Origin: Eumeta japonica
Taxonomy: Eukaryota; Arthropoda; Insecta; Lepidoptera; Psychidae
Direction of reading: 5' to 3'
NCBI GenBank assembly: GCA_005406025.1
Contig: BGZK01000715.1
Span: 124,001-188,000 of the forward strand
Length of the DNA: 64,000 nucleotides
Shown: in pieces, positions 22,091 to 32,890 of the stretch
Layout: each line of letters opens with the position of its first letter
Numbering within the stretch: position 1 is the stretch's first letter
Notes under the pieces: model-generated
The model's input: the letters and a program-made list of their open reading frames with translations, nothing else
Told to the model about the DNA's origin: nothing
The model's database searches: none
Made by a program: the position numbers and the translations under genes

Positions 22091-24200
22091 ACACGAGCTA
22101 ATCGAACGATTAGTTTGTACGTAACTTAAATTATAGCACCTTTTCTTAGAACGACTCGCTTCTTGCCTCTAAGACAACGTTGTCACAGCAAAAGTGAGAA
22201 CTGTTGTTAATAACTCTCGGCCCGTTTTGTACCAGCGTAGAGGGTTTGTAGTCGAGCCCTTCAGTATGAAATATAAAGATGCTTAGGAGAAAATAGCCCT
22301 CCAGCAGGATTACCATAACCTGAGTCATTATGTGTCACACCCTGTACGAACGTCGTCAGCTAGTACTGTTGATAAGGATGTTTGAAATTTTTTCTAACTC
22401 ACGAGAAATATTTCTAGTTACATGTAATAAATACAAATTTAGTAGCTTACTAATTTATTTAAAGAAAAACCATACGACAGCTTTTTTCTTAAAAAACAAC
22501 TGTTCTGACTGTTTCATTCGAAGAAATATTCTTAAGCTGTTTTATTAAAATAAGTCAAGTAAATGTTTGCATAAGATTTTGATTGCAGTTCAAATATTAT
22601 TCTGGGTATAGGTTCCCACCCGCGCGCGCTATCTCTGCTTCAAAATTATACTGGAGTGCCGAAATTTCATACGTATTCCCATAACATTTTCACTTTTCCC
22701 CCCCTTTAAAGGTCAACTCATTTTCAGATTCTTTAAAATAAGTTTTAAATCTTATTTATATACAAAAAATTGTATTGTATTAGTGAAAATATTAACAATT
22801 TCGAATCGAAATTATAAATCGTTTGCACATCGAACTACTATTCTCCTTCGCACCTATTGGGATAGCCATCGTTGGAGACGGACAACATTTGTCCTCAAAA
22901 GTAATGCTCGAATTCCCCATTAAACAACCCAGAAAGCATATTAAACACCATCGCGGCTACGTCATTCAATAAATAAGGGAGCGCCTCGTAGTCGACATTA
23001 GACAGCACCTTCCGGTGCCTAATTTACGTTCGAGGCGTTCTTTCTCACGTATGAAAAGTAATCAATAGAGATTTTGAAATAAGTTAAGGCGACAACCGAA
23101 TGCCAAAACCGAACGAAACATCTCGCAACTAAAACGCATGACGTCGAAAACACTTTAAACGCTCGCCCCTACTGTACCGGCGTATAATTCAATTTGTATG
23201 AAAACACACGACGGCAATTTGCGGCGAGTGAAGTTTGAGTGCACGAGAGAGAGACAATATAACTTTTTTGCTACGTAGAACGAAGTGGAATAAACTATTG
23301 CCCTACTTGCCAACTACTTCACTATGCGGTGTATAGTCGACGTTAACAAATACCCGATACACTAACAATGTATTCTATGACGAAGTTATTTTCAAATTAT
23401 CAAAGAAGTTTTTTTTTAAGAAAAAAGTTATTTACTTAATTATATTTTATATTGTGTAGTAAAATAAAGTACCACGCTTTTTATTTCATCCGTTATCAAG
23501 AGGTAGGTTAATTGTAAGCGCAGAGTATCTTTTTGTGCCAATATAGTTTAAATATAGAAGTTAATGGCATATATCGATTTAGCAGTTCTAACTTTTGACA
23601 CAACAGTGCTTTTTGTTAAGATATCATTAATTTAGAAAAGTTTACAGCATTCAGCATAGTTCTATTACGAACAGTCTTGATTATCAACGATTCGTGTCAA
23701 ATTTTCAGACAACCTAAAAGTTCACTCCAATTCTTTTCAAGGCAGCAAACTCAATTAAAATTCCATCTACACACACAGACAAACATGCGTGCACACACTT
23801 TCACACACATTTTTACATCCCTTCGGCAATGGTAAGGAGAGCTTCCCAGCATCTCAAAATATCGAATCGGATGATATGGCAATTTTCGAAAGGCAGACTG
23901 AAAACTATGACTTCTCTAACTATACAATGTTTTTCTTTTAATTTACGCAGCGAGAATTCAAAAATATTTACACGATATAGAGCGTGGCGTACTCGTATTC
24001 CGTTGAACGCAGCCTCACCCCCTTTTATGGACAGGGTGGCGTCAATTGTTTTTACAAGTGTATAATGAAAGAGCACGAAAAAAGTAAAGGCGCGCGCGCA
24101 GCACAAATGTTGGTAATGAGGTAACGTAACTCGTATTACGAATATTTTATGTTCAGTAATAGGGGTCATTATATCACCCCATCACCGAGACATATACACC
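22091..24200. other. Non-coding DNA, mixed composition
   Basis: No gene is recognised. The antiparallel frames at 23813-24169 (-) and 23829-24065 (+) shadow one another and lack domains. A short CA-rich stretch lies near 23770-23812. The structured island at 22850-23240 is listed separately. Confidence 0.45.
22982..23037 (+). other. Nested GC-rich stem-loop
   Basis: Three pairs of complementary blocks are nested in order: cgcctcg (22982-22988) with cgaggcg (23031-23037); attag (22997-23001) with ctaat (23019-23023); and gcacc (23005-23009) with ggtgc (23014-23018) around a ttcc tetraloop. The whole 56-nt unit can fold as one stem with an internal loop and would also fold on the other strand. 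It lies in a CpG-containing island (about 22850-23240). It could be a small-RNA precursor or structured RNA; nothing shows that it is transcribed. Confidence 0.55.
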
Positions 24201-24204
24201 CACA

Positions 24205-24450
24205 TTTTTTTTATCTCATATTGATGCGCTCGACTAAGCCCTCCATGGGTCATGGAGTCGGGTCGTCTTCCCTGGGGCCCGCTAACGACCATTCTCACCA
24301 GAGCAATGTCGAAGTCCGGGACACGAAGTCCGTGGCACAATTAGGCTTAAGTTAGAAACTCATCGGGCGATTGGTCCGTTGGCGGGATCGAACCGGGTAG
24401 TTTGTGGTCTGACAGCGGCGCCGCTTGCCGCTGCACCGCCACCGCCTTGA
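24205..24450 (-). mobile_element. tRNA-derived SINE
   Basis: Read on the minus strand, the head near 24447 begins ggcggtggcggtgcagcgg, with an A-box-like segment. It is followed by a good B box, ggttcgatccc (24394-24384). A body of about 160 bp follows, ending in an A-rich tail (the poly-T at 24205-24213 on the plus strand). The order tRNA-like head, unrelated body, A tail is the SINE plan. Target-site duplications were not found. Confidence 0.65.
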
Positions 24451-24989
24451 CATTGGATGCGACAAAAATAAAATGTACATCTGCCTTCTTGCAATTACTG
24501 TTACCGAAGTGGGCGTTTGTGAAAGAAAAAAACTTAAGAAAAAAACGCTTAAGTTCTTCTGATAAACTTAATAATGAATCTTAAACTCTTTTAATAAATG
24601 AAAATTATTTTATAATTTTTTTTTTACTGCCTAAAAAAATACCTTCTAGTGGAATTCTTTTTCAAAGCATTGTACATTAGCTTGAAAACTCCATTTTTTC
24701 GATGTCAGTCTTCTTCTTATTGCGTTCACCAAAAAATATTATTTCTTGGTATATACAATAAGAAGAGGTAGAAAATCTCCGAACATTCCGAATTTCCCGA
24801 AAGAAATACTTTCCGATTCAGACTAGAGAGCTAGACATAGGTAGCTGAAGAACGAAATACATCTTTTTACCAAATAAGTACACGTCTGGGTATTCACCTG
24901 ACAACAGAAAAATATACTCGAATATAGAGAAAGTTAGTTTTTATGAATTTAGGTCTCTGAGACGCATCATTTGGCATCTCAATCATTTA

Positions 24990-25075
24990 CTTGAACTTGA
25001 AGCTCACGACACCAGAGCAAATTCGAATTTTTGCTTAAAATGGAGCCCCTAGTGAAGCAAACGAAAAAACATTTT
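24990..25075. repeat. Dispersed repeat, copy 1
   Basis: The segment aagctcacgacaccagagc...gcttaaaatggagcccctagtgaa is matched, with substitutions, by 32806-32885. Both copies are in the same orientation and both end in A-rich sequence with aaacgaaaaa. It is part of an unidentified dispersed repeat. Confidence 0.6.
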
Positions 25076-25329
25076 CAATATCAAAAATATCATTATTAAT
25101 ACACTAATATTTGGGAGTAAGTATGGTAACTACCATATGCCATACCACATTGAACTTAAAAGTTACTGTAACACGCACGCAAGTGATGATAATGTCTCAA
25201 AATCGACAACTCTTGTTTAATCTTAAAATCAAAATTGTACTTATCTTATACTTCTCTTGTGCATTCTATTGTAAAATTGTACGTAAGTTTAATGCGACTA
25301 AAAAAAAAGTAAAAAAAGTACAGTAGTGC

Positions 25330-25745
25330 CAATAGCTGATGAGATTCAAGCAAAAAGTAGAGAAAAAATGGAAAGGGTGTAGTTTTTTACCATGCTAACG
25401 CCAAACCACACACTTCTTTAGCCACTCAGCAAATATTGAGAGAGATTGGTTGGGTAGTGTTAATGCATCCACTATATAGCCCTGAGGTTGCACCTTCAGA
25501 CTTTCAAAAGTGTCGGTCTCTTCAGAATTATTTAGGTAGTGTTAGGTTAACATCAATAGAGGACTGTCATAACTACTTGTTGTAGTTTTTTGATCAAAAG
25601 TCATAAAATTTCTATAGTAATGGGATTATATCACTACCTACAAAATGGTAACCAGTTGTTAATCAACGTAGCATATGTACATATAACATATGATGAAAAT
25701 GTGACCTGAATTTGTATCATACGAAAAACTTTTTCCCCGACCCTA
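25330..25745 (+). pseudogene. Mariner transposase, C-terminal part, decayed
   Basis: The plus-strand reading shows the mariner catalytic-core and C-terminal blocks FYHANAKPHTSLATQQ, LREIGWVVLMHPLYSPEVAPSDF, RSLQNYLG, and LPTKW near the end. In the family the first block reads FHHDNARPH, so the catalytic aspartate is replaced by Ala here, and PSDF carries the third acidic residue. Stops and frame changes occur after the PSDF block. It ends with aaaaactttttccccgaccct, a plausible terminal-repeat end. The N-terminal half is missing or unrecognisable. It is a different subgroup from the mariner at 7680-8490, judging by the wording of these blocks. Confidence 0.8.
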
Positions 25746-27453
25746 TAGAAATAGTCAAAGAAAATAAATGCTATGAGATTTCTAATGGAAATATCAAGTA
25801 AAAGATAAGTATGAGTGCAAAATGTTCAATACAATTAGTTACTTTACTATATGAGCAGCCGATTTCTGGGTGTAGCATCAAACGATAAATAATTTAATAT
25901 TCCAGAGAGATTTCTGACAAAATGTAACACTTTTTAATTTCTTTTGAAAATAGTCTCAAAATCAAAAATAAGTCGAAAATATTGTTTTTTTTTTTTTTTA
26001 ATAAGCTGTTGTAATTTTTCCATACAGCTGAAACAGCACATTAAGTGCCCGTACTAGACATTCCCACGAGAACAATTGTCACCAATTTCTATTCACAGTA
26101 TCTCAACGTGGAAGCTCTCAAACTCCAAGCCACTCAACTAAGACAGTGGGACGGTGTACCTGAGTAGGGCCGACAAAACCCTGACACGATACTTTCCGTT
26201 CGGCTTCCAAGCGCTCGATTATGTTCGGTCCGACCGGCGGCGCCCCGGCGCGGGCGTTCGGCTCGGGCGCCGTAATTAGATAAGACGTTCGGCGCGCCCT
26301 CGCAGACCGTCCCCGCTCTAATTTTGGCCAAAATTCAATCGCTCCTATTGCACACCTGTTATGTTTATAAATATAGCGATCGGCCGTTGTTGTTTTTATT
26401 GGTACTTCCGGCGATCGTGCCTTGCACTAATTATGCGTCGTAACTGTTTACGATAAATAGACGGCGTCGTTTTACGTGTACAAGGGATGTATTTGAAGCG
26501 AAGCGACTGGTCCATTTCGTTTTGCACGACGCTTTTGCTTAGATATCAGATGTGTAAATGATATGTATAATACGTTTTTGCGTTCTTGTCCTTCGTTGTG
26601 TTAGTAGTTCATGATGGGCTAAAGTAACTTTATGAAGTTATACTTCTTTTGGGGGAGTTAGGGTGAAAGCATGAGAATGAATTTTAGTAAATTATGGAAA
26701 TTGTGTGGAAATTGGAAATTGAATAATATACTTACGGAAGTTGCGCGCGCTGACGTAAGATACCATGAAGTTAGTTTCAAATGAGAGTTTATTTATTTCT
26801 TAGTTTCATCTTTGTAATTATATAAGTAACTGGTCTATATTAATTTTGATTTTTGACTGTCATGAAAGGTCTAGCCATATTTTCTTAATAAAAGAAATAA
26901 TAATAACCTAGAATGATAAATACTGAGATTTGTAAAAAGAGATAATAAACTTTTAAACGCATCCCTTTATTCAGATATTTTTATTTGAAACTAGATAATA
27001 GTGTTTCTTATAAATAAAATTATATTTATTAAGGACGCAGGAAAAAAACGCTTATAGGAAACTTTATTTCAACTGTATAAAATAAATATTTTATTTGATG
27101 TTATTTATTTAAACTTTTTACACGATATTTAAAATCATCCACCGATCATTTCAATTATTTCACAATTTATTTAAAAACCTAAAGAAATTTCCTTTTTTAT
27201 TGTTTTGATTTTTCGACTATTATGAAAGGTCTAATTATGTTCTCTTATAATTAAATCACTAAAAAGAAATCGAATGGCAAGTATGTGTCACTTAGTATAA
27301 TTATTATAAACTTTTAAACTTACCCGTAAATTTGTTCATGTACTTCTATTTAAAACTAATAGACGGCGATGTTAAGCTAAACTTTTGCGATTACTTCGTG
27401 AAAATTACAGAGCATAGTTAATATTGAAATACCTACACGAAAAAATTCTTTTT
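25746..27453. other. AT-rich DNA with one GC-rich island
   Basis: Apart from the island at 26130-26480 nothing was recognised. A pair of related AT-rich segments near 26830-26890 and 27205-27260 shares the words 'tttttgactgtcatgaaaggtcta' and 'tttttcgactattatgaaaggtcta', suggesting an old local duplication about 370 bp apart. Confidence 0.45.
26130..26480. promoter_or_regulatory. GC-rich island, possible conserved non-coding element
   Basis: Dense CpG words (gtccgaccggcggcgccccggcgcgggcg, gcgatcggccg, ttccggcgatcgtgcc) are mixed with homeodomain-like taatta cores (ccgtaattaga, ctaattatgcg). A 65-codon minus frame crosses it, without a domain. The mixture of GC-rich blocks and TAATTA cores would fit an enhancer, but no direct evidence exists in the sequence. 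Confidence 0.3.
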
Positions 27454-28152
27454 GGAGTTTACTCCTTAAAAATCAATTTTCATATAAGGCGCCCGGTATG
27501 AGAAAAATTTGAGGAGCAAGATCTACTGCGCGTTACGTTTTGGTGCGTATTGGCGCACCTTTCACTTTTCAATCGCGTGTTGTGTATACTTGTATACTTG
27601 TCTGTATACTTGTGTGTAGCCAACGCAGCGAGGCAGCTGACGCATATATTGTGTGCATACCTATATTTATTATAAAAGTATACTGTTCAACGTTTACAAA
27701 CGATTTATATATATATATATATATATAGTGTATCAGTTATACAATTCCAATACGGATCGTCACCACTGTTTTGTTTGTGTTTTAAAGTGTTCTTTTAAAA
27801 TGTAAATTTTTATTATTAACATTTGATTTATTACTATAATTATTAATAATTACTATTAATGTCGTGAATTTTTATATGCATTATTATTATATTTGGTGAA
27901 GTGCATAATTTATCAACATTGCTAATGAAGTATTTGTGCACATCTGAAATTGACTATTGTGAAAAGTTTAATGTAAAATATTTCGCCGATTGGTTATAAT
28001 AAATGTGTATAAAATGAATAAATATATATTTATATATGTATATCATTTTCATTAATTTGTTAATTTACCCTTTCATATGGTATTAATCTTTTTTTAGTTA
28101 AATAAACTCTTCTTGCGTATGTTTAGACAATCGTACTTAAGGAGTAAACTCC
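27454..28152. mobile_element. Candidate non-autonomous DNA element with 16-bp terminal inverted repeats
   Basis: ggagtttactccttaa (27454-27469) is matched exactly in inverse by ttaaggagtaaactcc (28137-28152), enclosing 699 bp. Each end is itself nearly palindromic (ggagttt/actcc). The left third is balanced in composition, with a hairpin (ggtgcg...cgcacc near 27541-27558), a repeated gtatactt word and a (TA)n run; the right two thirds are very AT-rich. No transposase is encoded, and flanking target duplications are not obvious. The family is unknown to me. Confidence 0.6.
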
Positions 28153-31100
28153 AGTCGTGCGTCGGAGCTGACACACACACTTTTTTTTATCTTGTTGACG
28201 CGAACGTCATAACTTTCAAGTGCGTACATAAATACACATACAGTTTTTATTTTTAATAACGAAATGCCCTGATAGTGTTTGTAAATATATAATGCAGACT
28301 ATGGTTTATTAGTCTTATTAACTGACTCGTTTGTTGGTCTTAATAACATTAAAAAAAATGTAAGGGATATTTTTAAAGTATAACATCTTTCTCTTGCTTT
28401 CCTGCAATCTGTGTGAGTGATTTCGTGAAAGGGGTCGGAAGTGAGTAACAGAAAGCAGGGGAAGGGCGCGCTATTTGATTTGGCCAATGAGCGCGCGCGT
28501 TGACAGAGTCGGCCGTCAAATGGTACCTGTATTATTATTGACAATGAAGATTTTTACAAATTATAATGCCGTGAATCTCTGGAAAGAATTTTATATCCGA
28601 CAAAAAGTACATAGACAACGAACACTCCTCTTTTTATAGTTTATTCTACTTAATGTTGCCATTCTACAGTGTAGATCCCTTTTCCGATAGGTTGGTAGTG
28701 TCTGCCAGTTTTTACAACTGTACAAGTTAAATCGTATTTATACGCCCTTTTTGGCTTTTGTATGAATTCAAATTCGTACACAAAATGTACTCCCATTTCA
28801 AATTTTATAATCCTTATAAAAAATTAGTTGTTTGTAAAGTCGGTTTACGGACGATAATTTTACTTGGTAATATCATAAGAAAATATTGATGAAAAATTGC
28901 ATACTTTTATGAATAGAATTGAATTATTATCACTAAATTATCATTATTTTGTATAATACAAAGAAGGAGTTAATTGAAAATGACAATGTTTTCGATAAAT
29001 TAACATTTATTTGCACTCGTTAATTCAAATGTTTTTCTACTTAAATTATACAGTAAGGAGATAGATGCGTCACAATCTGAACGCTAGGGCTGATCGTGCC
29101 TCTCTATTGTTCCGCGCTCTCGCTCACACGATCGGCTCAAAGGGAACGTGACAATGAGTCATGCTTTTTTATGCGTGCAGTCGGCGTTCATCGATTTATA
29201 AGACGTTATGACGTCAAAAAATTATATCACATTAAGATAATTTTGCTAATATGAAAAAAATAACAACCAACGGACTTTTTTAGAAGTTTGAGAAGAATTG
29301 TTTTAAACAATGTTCGTAAAATCATACCTTGTTTATTCTCTTAAAAAAAAATAATTTGATTATATCTTAAAGTCAAATATTAAATGCTCAAAGTTATAAT
29401 TACAAAAATAATAGATTCTCTTCATTTCGTACTTTCACCATAAATAAGAGGAGAATCCGAACTATCACTCTCTTCCCATTATTTTAGGTGATGATATTAA
29501 CTTTATTTCCAAGTTTGCCAAAAGTTGATTCGCTCATAGATTTTTTTAATGACAAAGTCAAGCTGTAAATGAACATAAATCGAAATTTTTCGACAACTTT
29601 TAGTACTGTTATTCACGTAGTTTTCAACGGTTTTAAATACTTTGAAATCACAAGTATACGTCTCATATTTTAGTTAAAATAAGTTTTTGTTTCCGCTCTC
29701 CCCTAATTTGAACAAAAATAACTGTGTTCAATGAATAATTACATAACTTCTAGTGTTAATTAAATTAAACACAATTTCGATTAAAAATAATTGTTCTTAG
29801 TTATAAAAAATCATTTCAAATTATATCTAAATCACTTTTTTCGGTATATAATGTTAATGCTGCTTATTAACAAGCTAAGATCAGATGTTACACATTATAT
29901 GCGACTACTATAAGGCTCGTTCGTTTATTTTTATCAAATGTAGACAAATAAGGGCTTACGGCATAGCGAGAAATTACGCTATCAATAAAACAAGATTGAG
30001 ACAAGTTATATCATAAAATGGAATCTCTCTTTGTATTGCCAATTTTTACATTAATTAATATCCTTTGTTTCAAAGTCCTTTGCAGAAACGTAACTCAAAT
30101 TTTTATATCTGGTATTTCATTTAAGCGCACATGAAACACGTCCGACTTTCGTAACAAAAAAAAAGTCTATGTTTAAGAAGAAATATCATCGAACTGCCAG
30201 ATTTATTGGCCACGTTCCCCGAGTACCGCAAGACTATATTGCAGAGGACACGGGTCACTGGCTACCCCCGTCTAAAACCGGATTTACTGCTTCCCCTCTA
30301 CCCAAACTCATCGTTGCTTGTTCAATCTACTGTAAATATCTTTTTATCTTAACCCTTACTTCTAGGTAACCTTAATACGCTTTCTGTTAACACATCAGAT
30401 CAGCAATATTTGTACCACCACCAAAACTACAACAGCCCCACCGCCACCCTTTCTATTTTGGTTCTTGACACTCATTTAAAACAGTTACTGTTATTTCTGT
30501 ACTTTCCTTGTTTACTTTCCATCACAACCTTGTCGGATGACATTTGCGGGCCAGCCTTGTGGAGCCTTACTCCGCAGCGTTGTGTCACTACACTGATTTT
30601 CGATTTTACAAATTATCCATTCAGGTTTGTTTGTTTTGAAAATATTTGTTCATTTTGCGACCTACTGCCTATCGAATCCGCGCAGGCTTTCGATGAAAAT
30701 ATCGGCTACAAACACCTACAACGAATTGGTGTACCTGATGAGATTGCGGGCATTGCAAATACAAACAATATTCCCTGATATTGCACTATTGTTAGCCTAG
30801 AACAAACTAGCTGCGTGAATACGAAATAGGTAGTTACGTCAGTTTTAAGTGGGAAAAGATATTGCAACTAAATTATAATAAACTGTTCAAATTAAATTAA
30901 ATTAAAAAAAATATATATTCAAATCGTTCTTTTTGTAAAATTGCTTAAAAGTAATGATGTCCAAAACAAAAAAATATACTTTATTTATCGAAAGGGCATC
31001 TCGTATAAGTCGGTTTGTGTCAAATTAATAAAAACTCATTTATTCTTCATTACTACGTTGCTCAAATTCGATTATATCACATAGCAATCGATTTTCAATA

Positions 31101-32800
31101 AATTTCGTGACTGTGTAGTTATTTTTATAATTCATCGTGATCAAAATTTATATTCGAAAATGCGTTATTTTGTGTGTCAAGAGAATGCAGATGGCGTTCA
31201 CGCAAAAAAGGGATACAAGGACTCGACACACATAAAAGTGCTAAGTCATTATAATAATATTACATATTTCTTTTTTTTATCTAGTTTTTGTTCATATCAT
31301 GTATTGAAATGGGTAATTGTGTTCTCAATTTAAAACTCTTTATTGTCATTAAATACTTTGTGTTGAATTGTTATATTCAAAAAGCTTCATTAACTTGTCC
31401 CGCAAACATACATACATACATGCACACGCTCAGACGTAACAACTTCTCGAACGTTTACAGTACTATATTTTCTTCTGTATATAATTGCGAAATATAACAG
31501 GGGAAGAGCCAGCCTTTCGTAATACAGTTTTTTTGTTAGTTACCAGGAGAATCCTTGCAAAATTTTAACTTGAAATGTAATAATAATAATATAATTATGA
31601 TTGTTGTTGATATTTGAAATGTAAATAAAAAAAGATTTTGAGTGGACAAACCTTATGGTACGACATAATTAGTACATAATTTTGTATATATTATATTTTG
31701 CGACAAGTTTTTTTTTATAAAAAAAAATCGGTATGAAATATTTAACAATTTCCACCCATAATGTAATACGCTAACGATAAATCATTAACTTATTGTTTGA
31801 GTTTTCTATGCATGAACTAAAAAAATGGATTTTAAAACGTCACTTCTTTTGCAAGCGAAAAGGTAAACATGAAACACGTCGCTAACAAGTCACGGCGTCC
31901 CCTCGACTGCAGCTAATGAAAATTCCCGACTCAATTTAAATTTCTGATTAAATTTCCAGTTGAGGACGTAGCAAGTTCTAAATAACTGTTATTGAATAAT
32001 TTTATTTCTCACTATTGCGAGCCGCCGGTTTTAATTGTTAACTGGCGTTTGATGTCGGGGGTGGAGAGATATTTAAAATTGCAGAATTTTCCATTGAAAA
32101 TCTTATTGAAATACAAGAATAGTTGCATTCTTTTGAAATAAGTATACCCGTAACACTAGGAACTCTAAATCAAAACATTTGTAAACATTAGAAATAATGA
32201 GTTTTAAACAAATAGTTCACAAATATGATGCTTTACACCGTCTTCGAGTACCAATGAATCGGTATTAAGGAACTCTATAACAAAAGGGATGATAATAATT
32301 AAAGGGGAATAAAAATAAAAGTCCACGTTGAAGCAAAATTTATAACTATGATACACAAATCATAAATTTCTCCAATTCTTAAAAATTAAAACTATTTTTT
32401 TAAATTTAAAATTAATTCTAAGGTAAGTCAAATATTACGTAAAAATTAACGTTTTTAGTCATTATACATGAATACAAGTACTCCCTTACGTTTGATGCAA
32501 GTCGTATCTAAGTTATGAAAAGGGCAATTTAAATAAAAAAAAATATTTAAAGTATTTTTACTATTATCGAAAAACTAAAAAAAAAAGCACTCCCGATTTT
32601 AAGGCAGTTTTCAATATAAAAATTAAAACTTTTGAAGAAGAAATATGTAAATAGCGTCAAAAGTGTTCCTTAAAAACCCTCTAATTTAACCCTTCCGCCA
32701 AATATTTTGATTTTGTTTTTCAATCTTATCCGTTATATACAATCCAATCTTATATATTGTCTATAACGCAACTTTTGTTACCTCAACTTTTCACCGAGAC
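28153..32800. other. AT-rich non-coding DNA
   Basis: Two small CpG-containing spots stand out: about 28440-28520 (gggcgcgctatttgatttggccaatgagcgcgcgcg, with a CCAAT word) and about 29065-29215 (cgatcgtg/cacgatcg words and tatgacgtca). The 66- and 122-codon plus frames at 30169-30369 and 30410-30778 have no recognisable domain or splice context; the weak likeness of the second to an RT motif is not enough to call it. No gene. Confidence 0.45.
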
Positions 32801-32801
32801 C

Positions 32802-32890
32802 TAAAGCTCACAACACCAGAGCGAAAGCGAATATTCGCTTAAAAATAGGGTCCCTACTGAAATGTAAACAAAAACGAAAAATTATTAAAA
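32802..32890. repeat. Dispersed repeat, copy 2
   Basis: Matches the segment at 24990-25075 (aagctcacaacaccagagcg..., ttcgcttaaaaatagggtccctactgaa, aaacaaaaacgaaaaa) in the same orientation. Both copies are diverged. Confidence 0.6.

Noticed and set aside
24384..24394. B-box ggttcgatccc as part of a functional tRNA gene
   Set aside because: The surrounding sequence does not fold into a tRNA cloverleaf and continues into a SINE-type body and A tail.
27540..27728. 62-codon plus-strand frame inside the 699-bp element
   Set aside because: It depends on gtatactt repeats and a (TA)n run and shows no transposase motif.
30169..30778. Two plus-strand frames of 66 and 122 codons with somewhat protein-like stretches
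   Set aside because: The second has an 'AFDEN...LQRIGVPDEI' stretch faintly like an RT motif, but no neighbouring RT motifs occur in any frame. The likeness is too weak to call.
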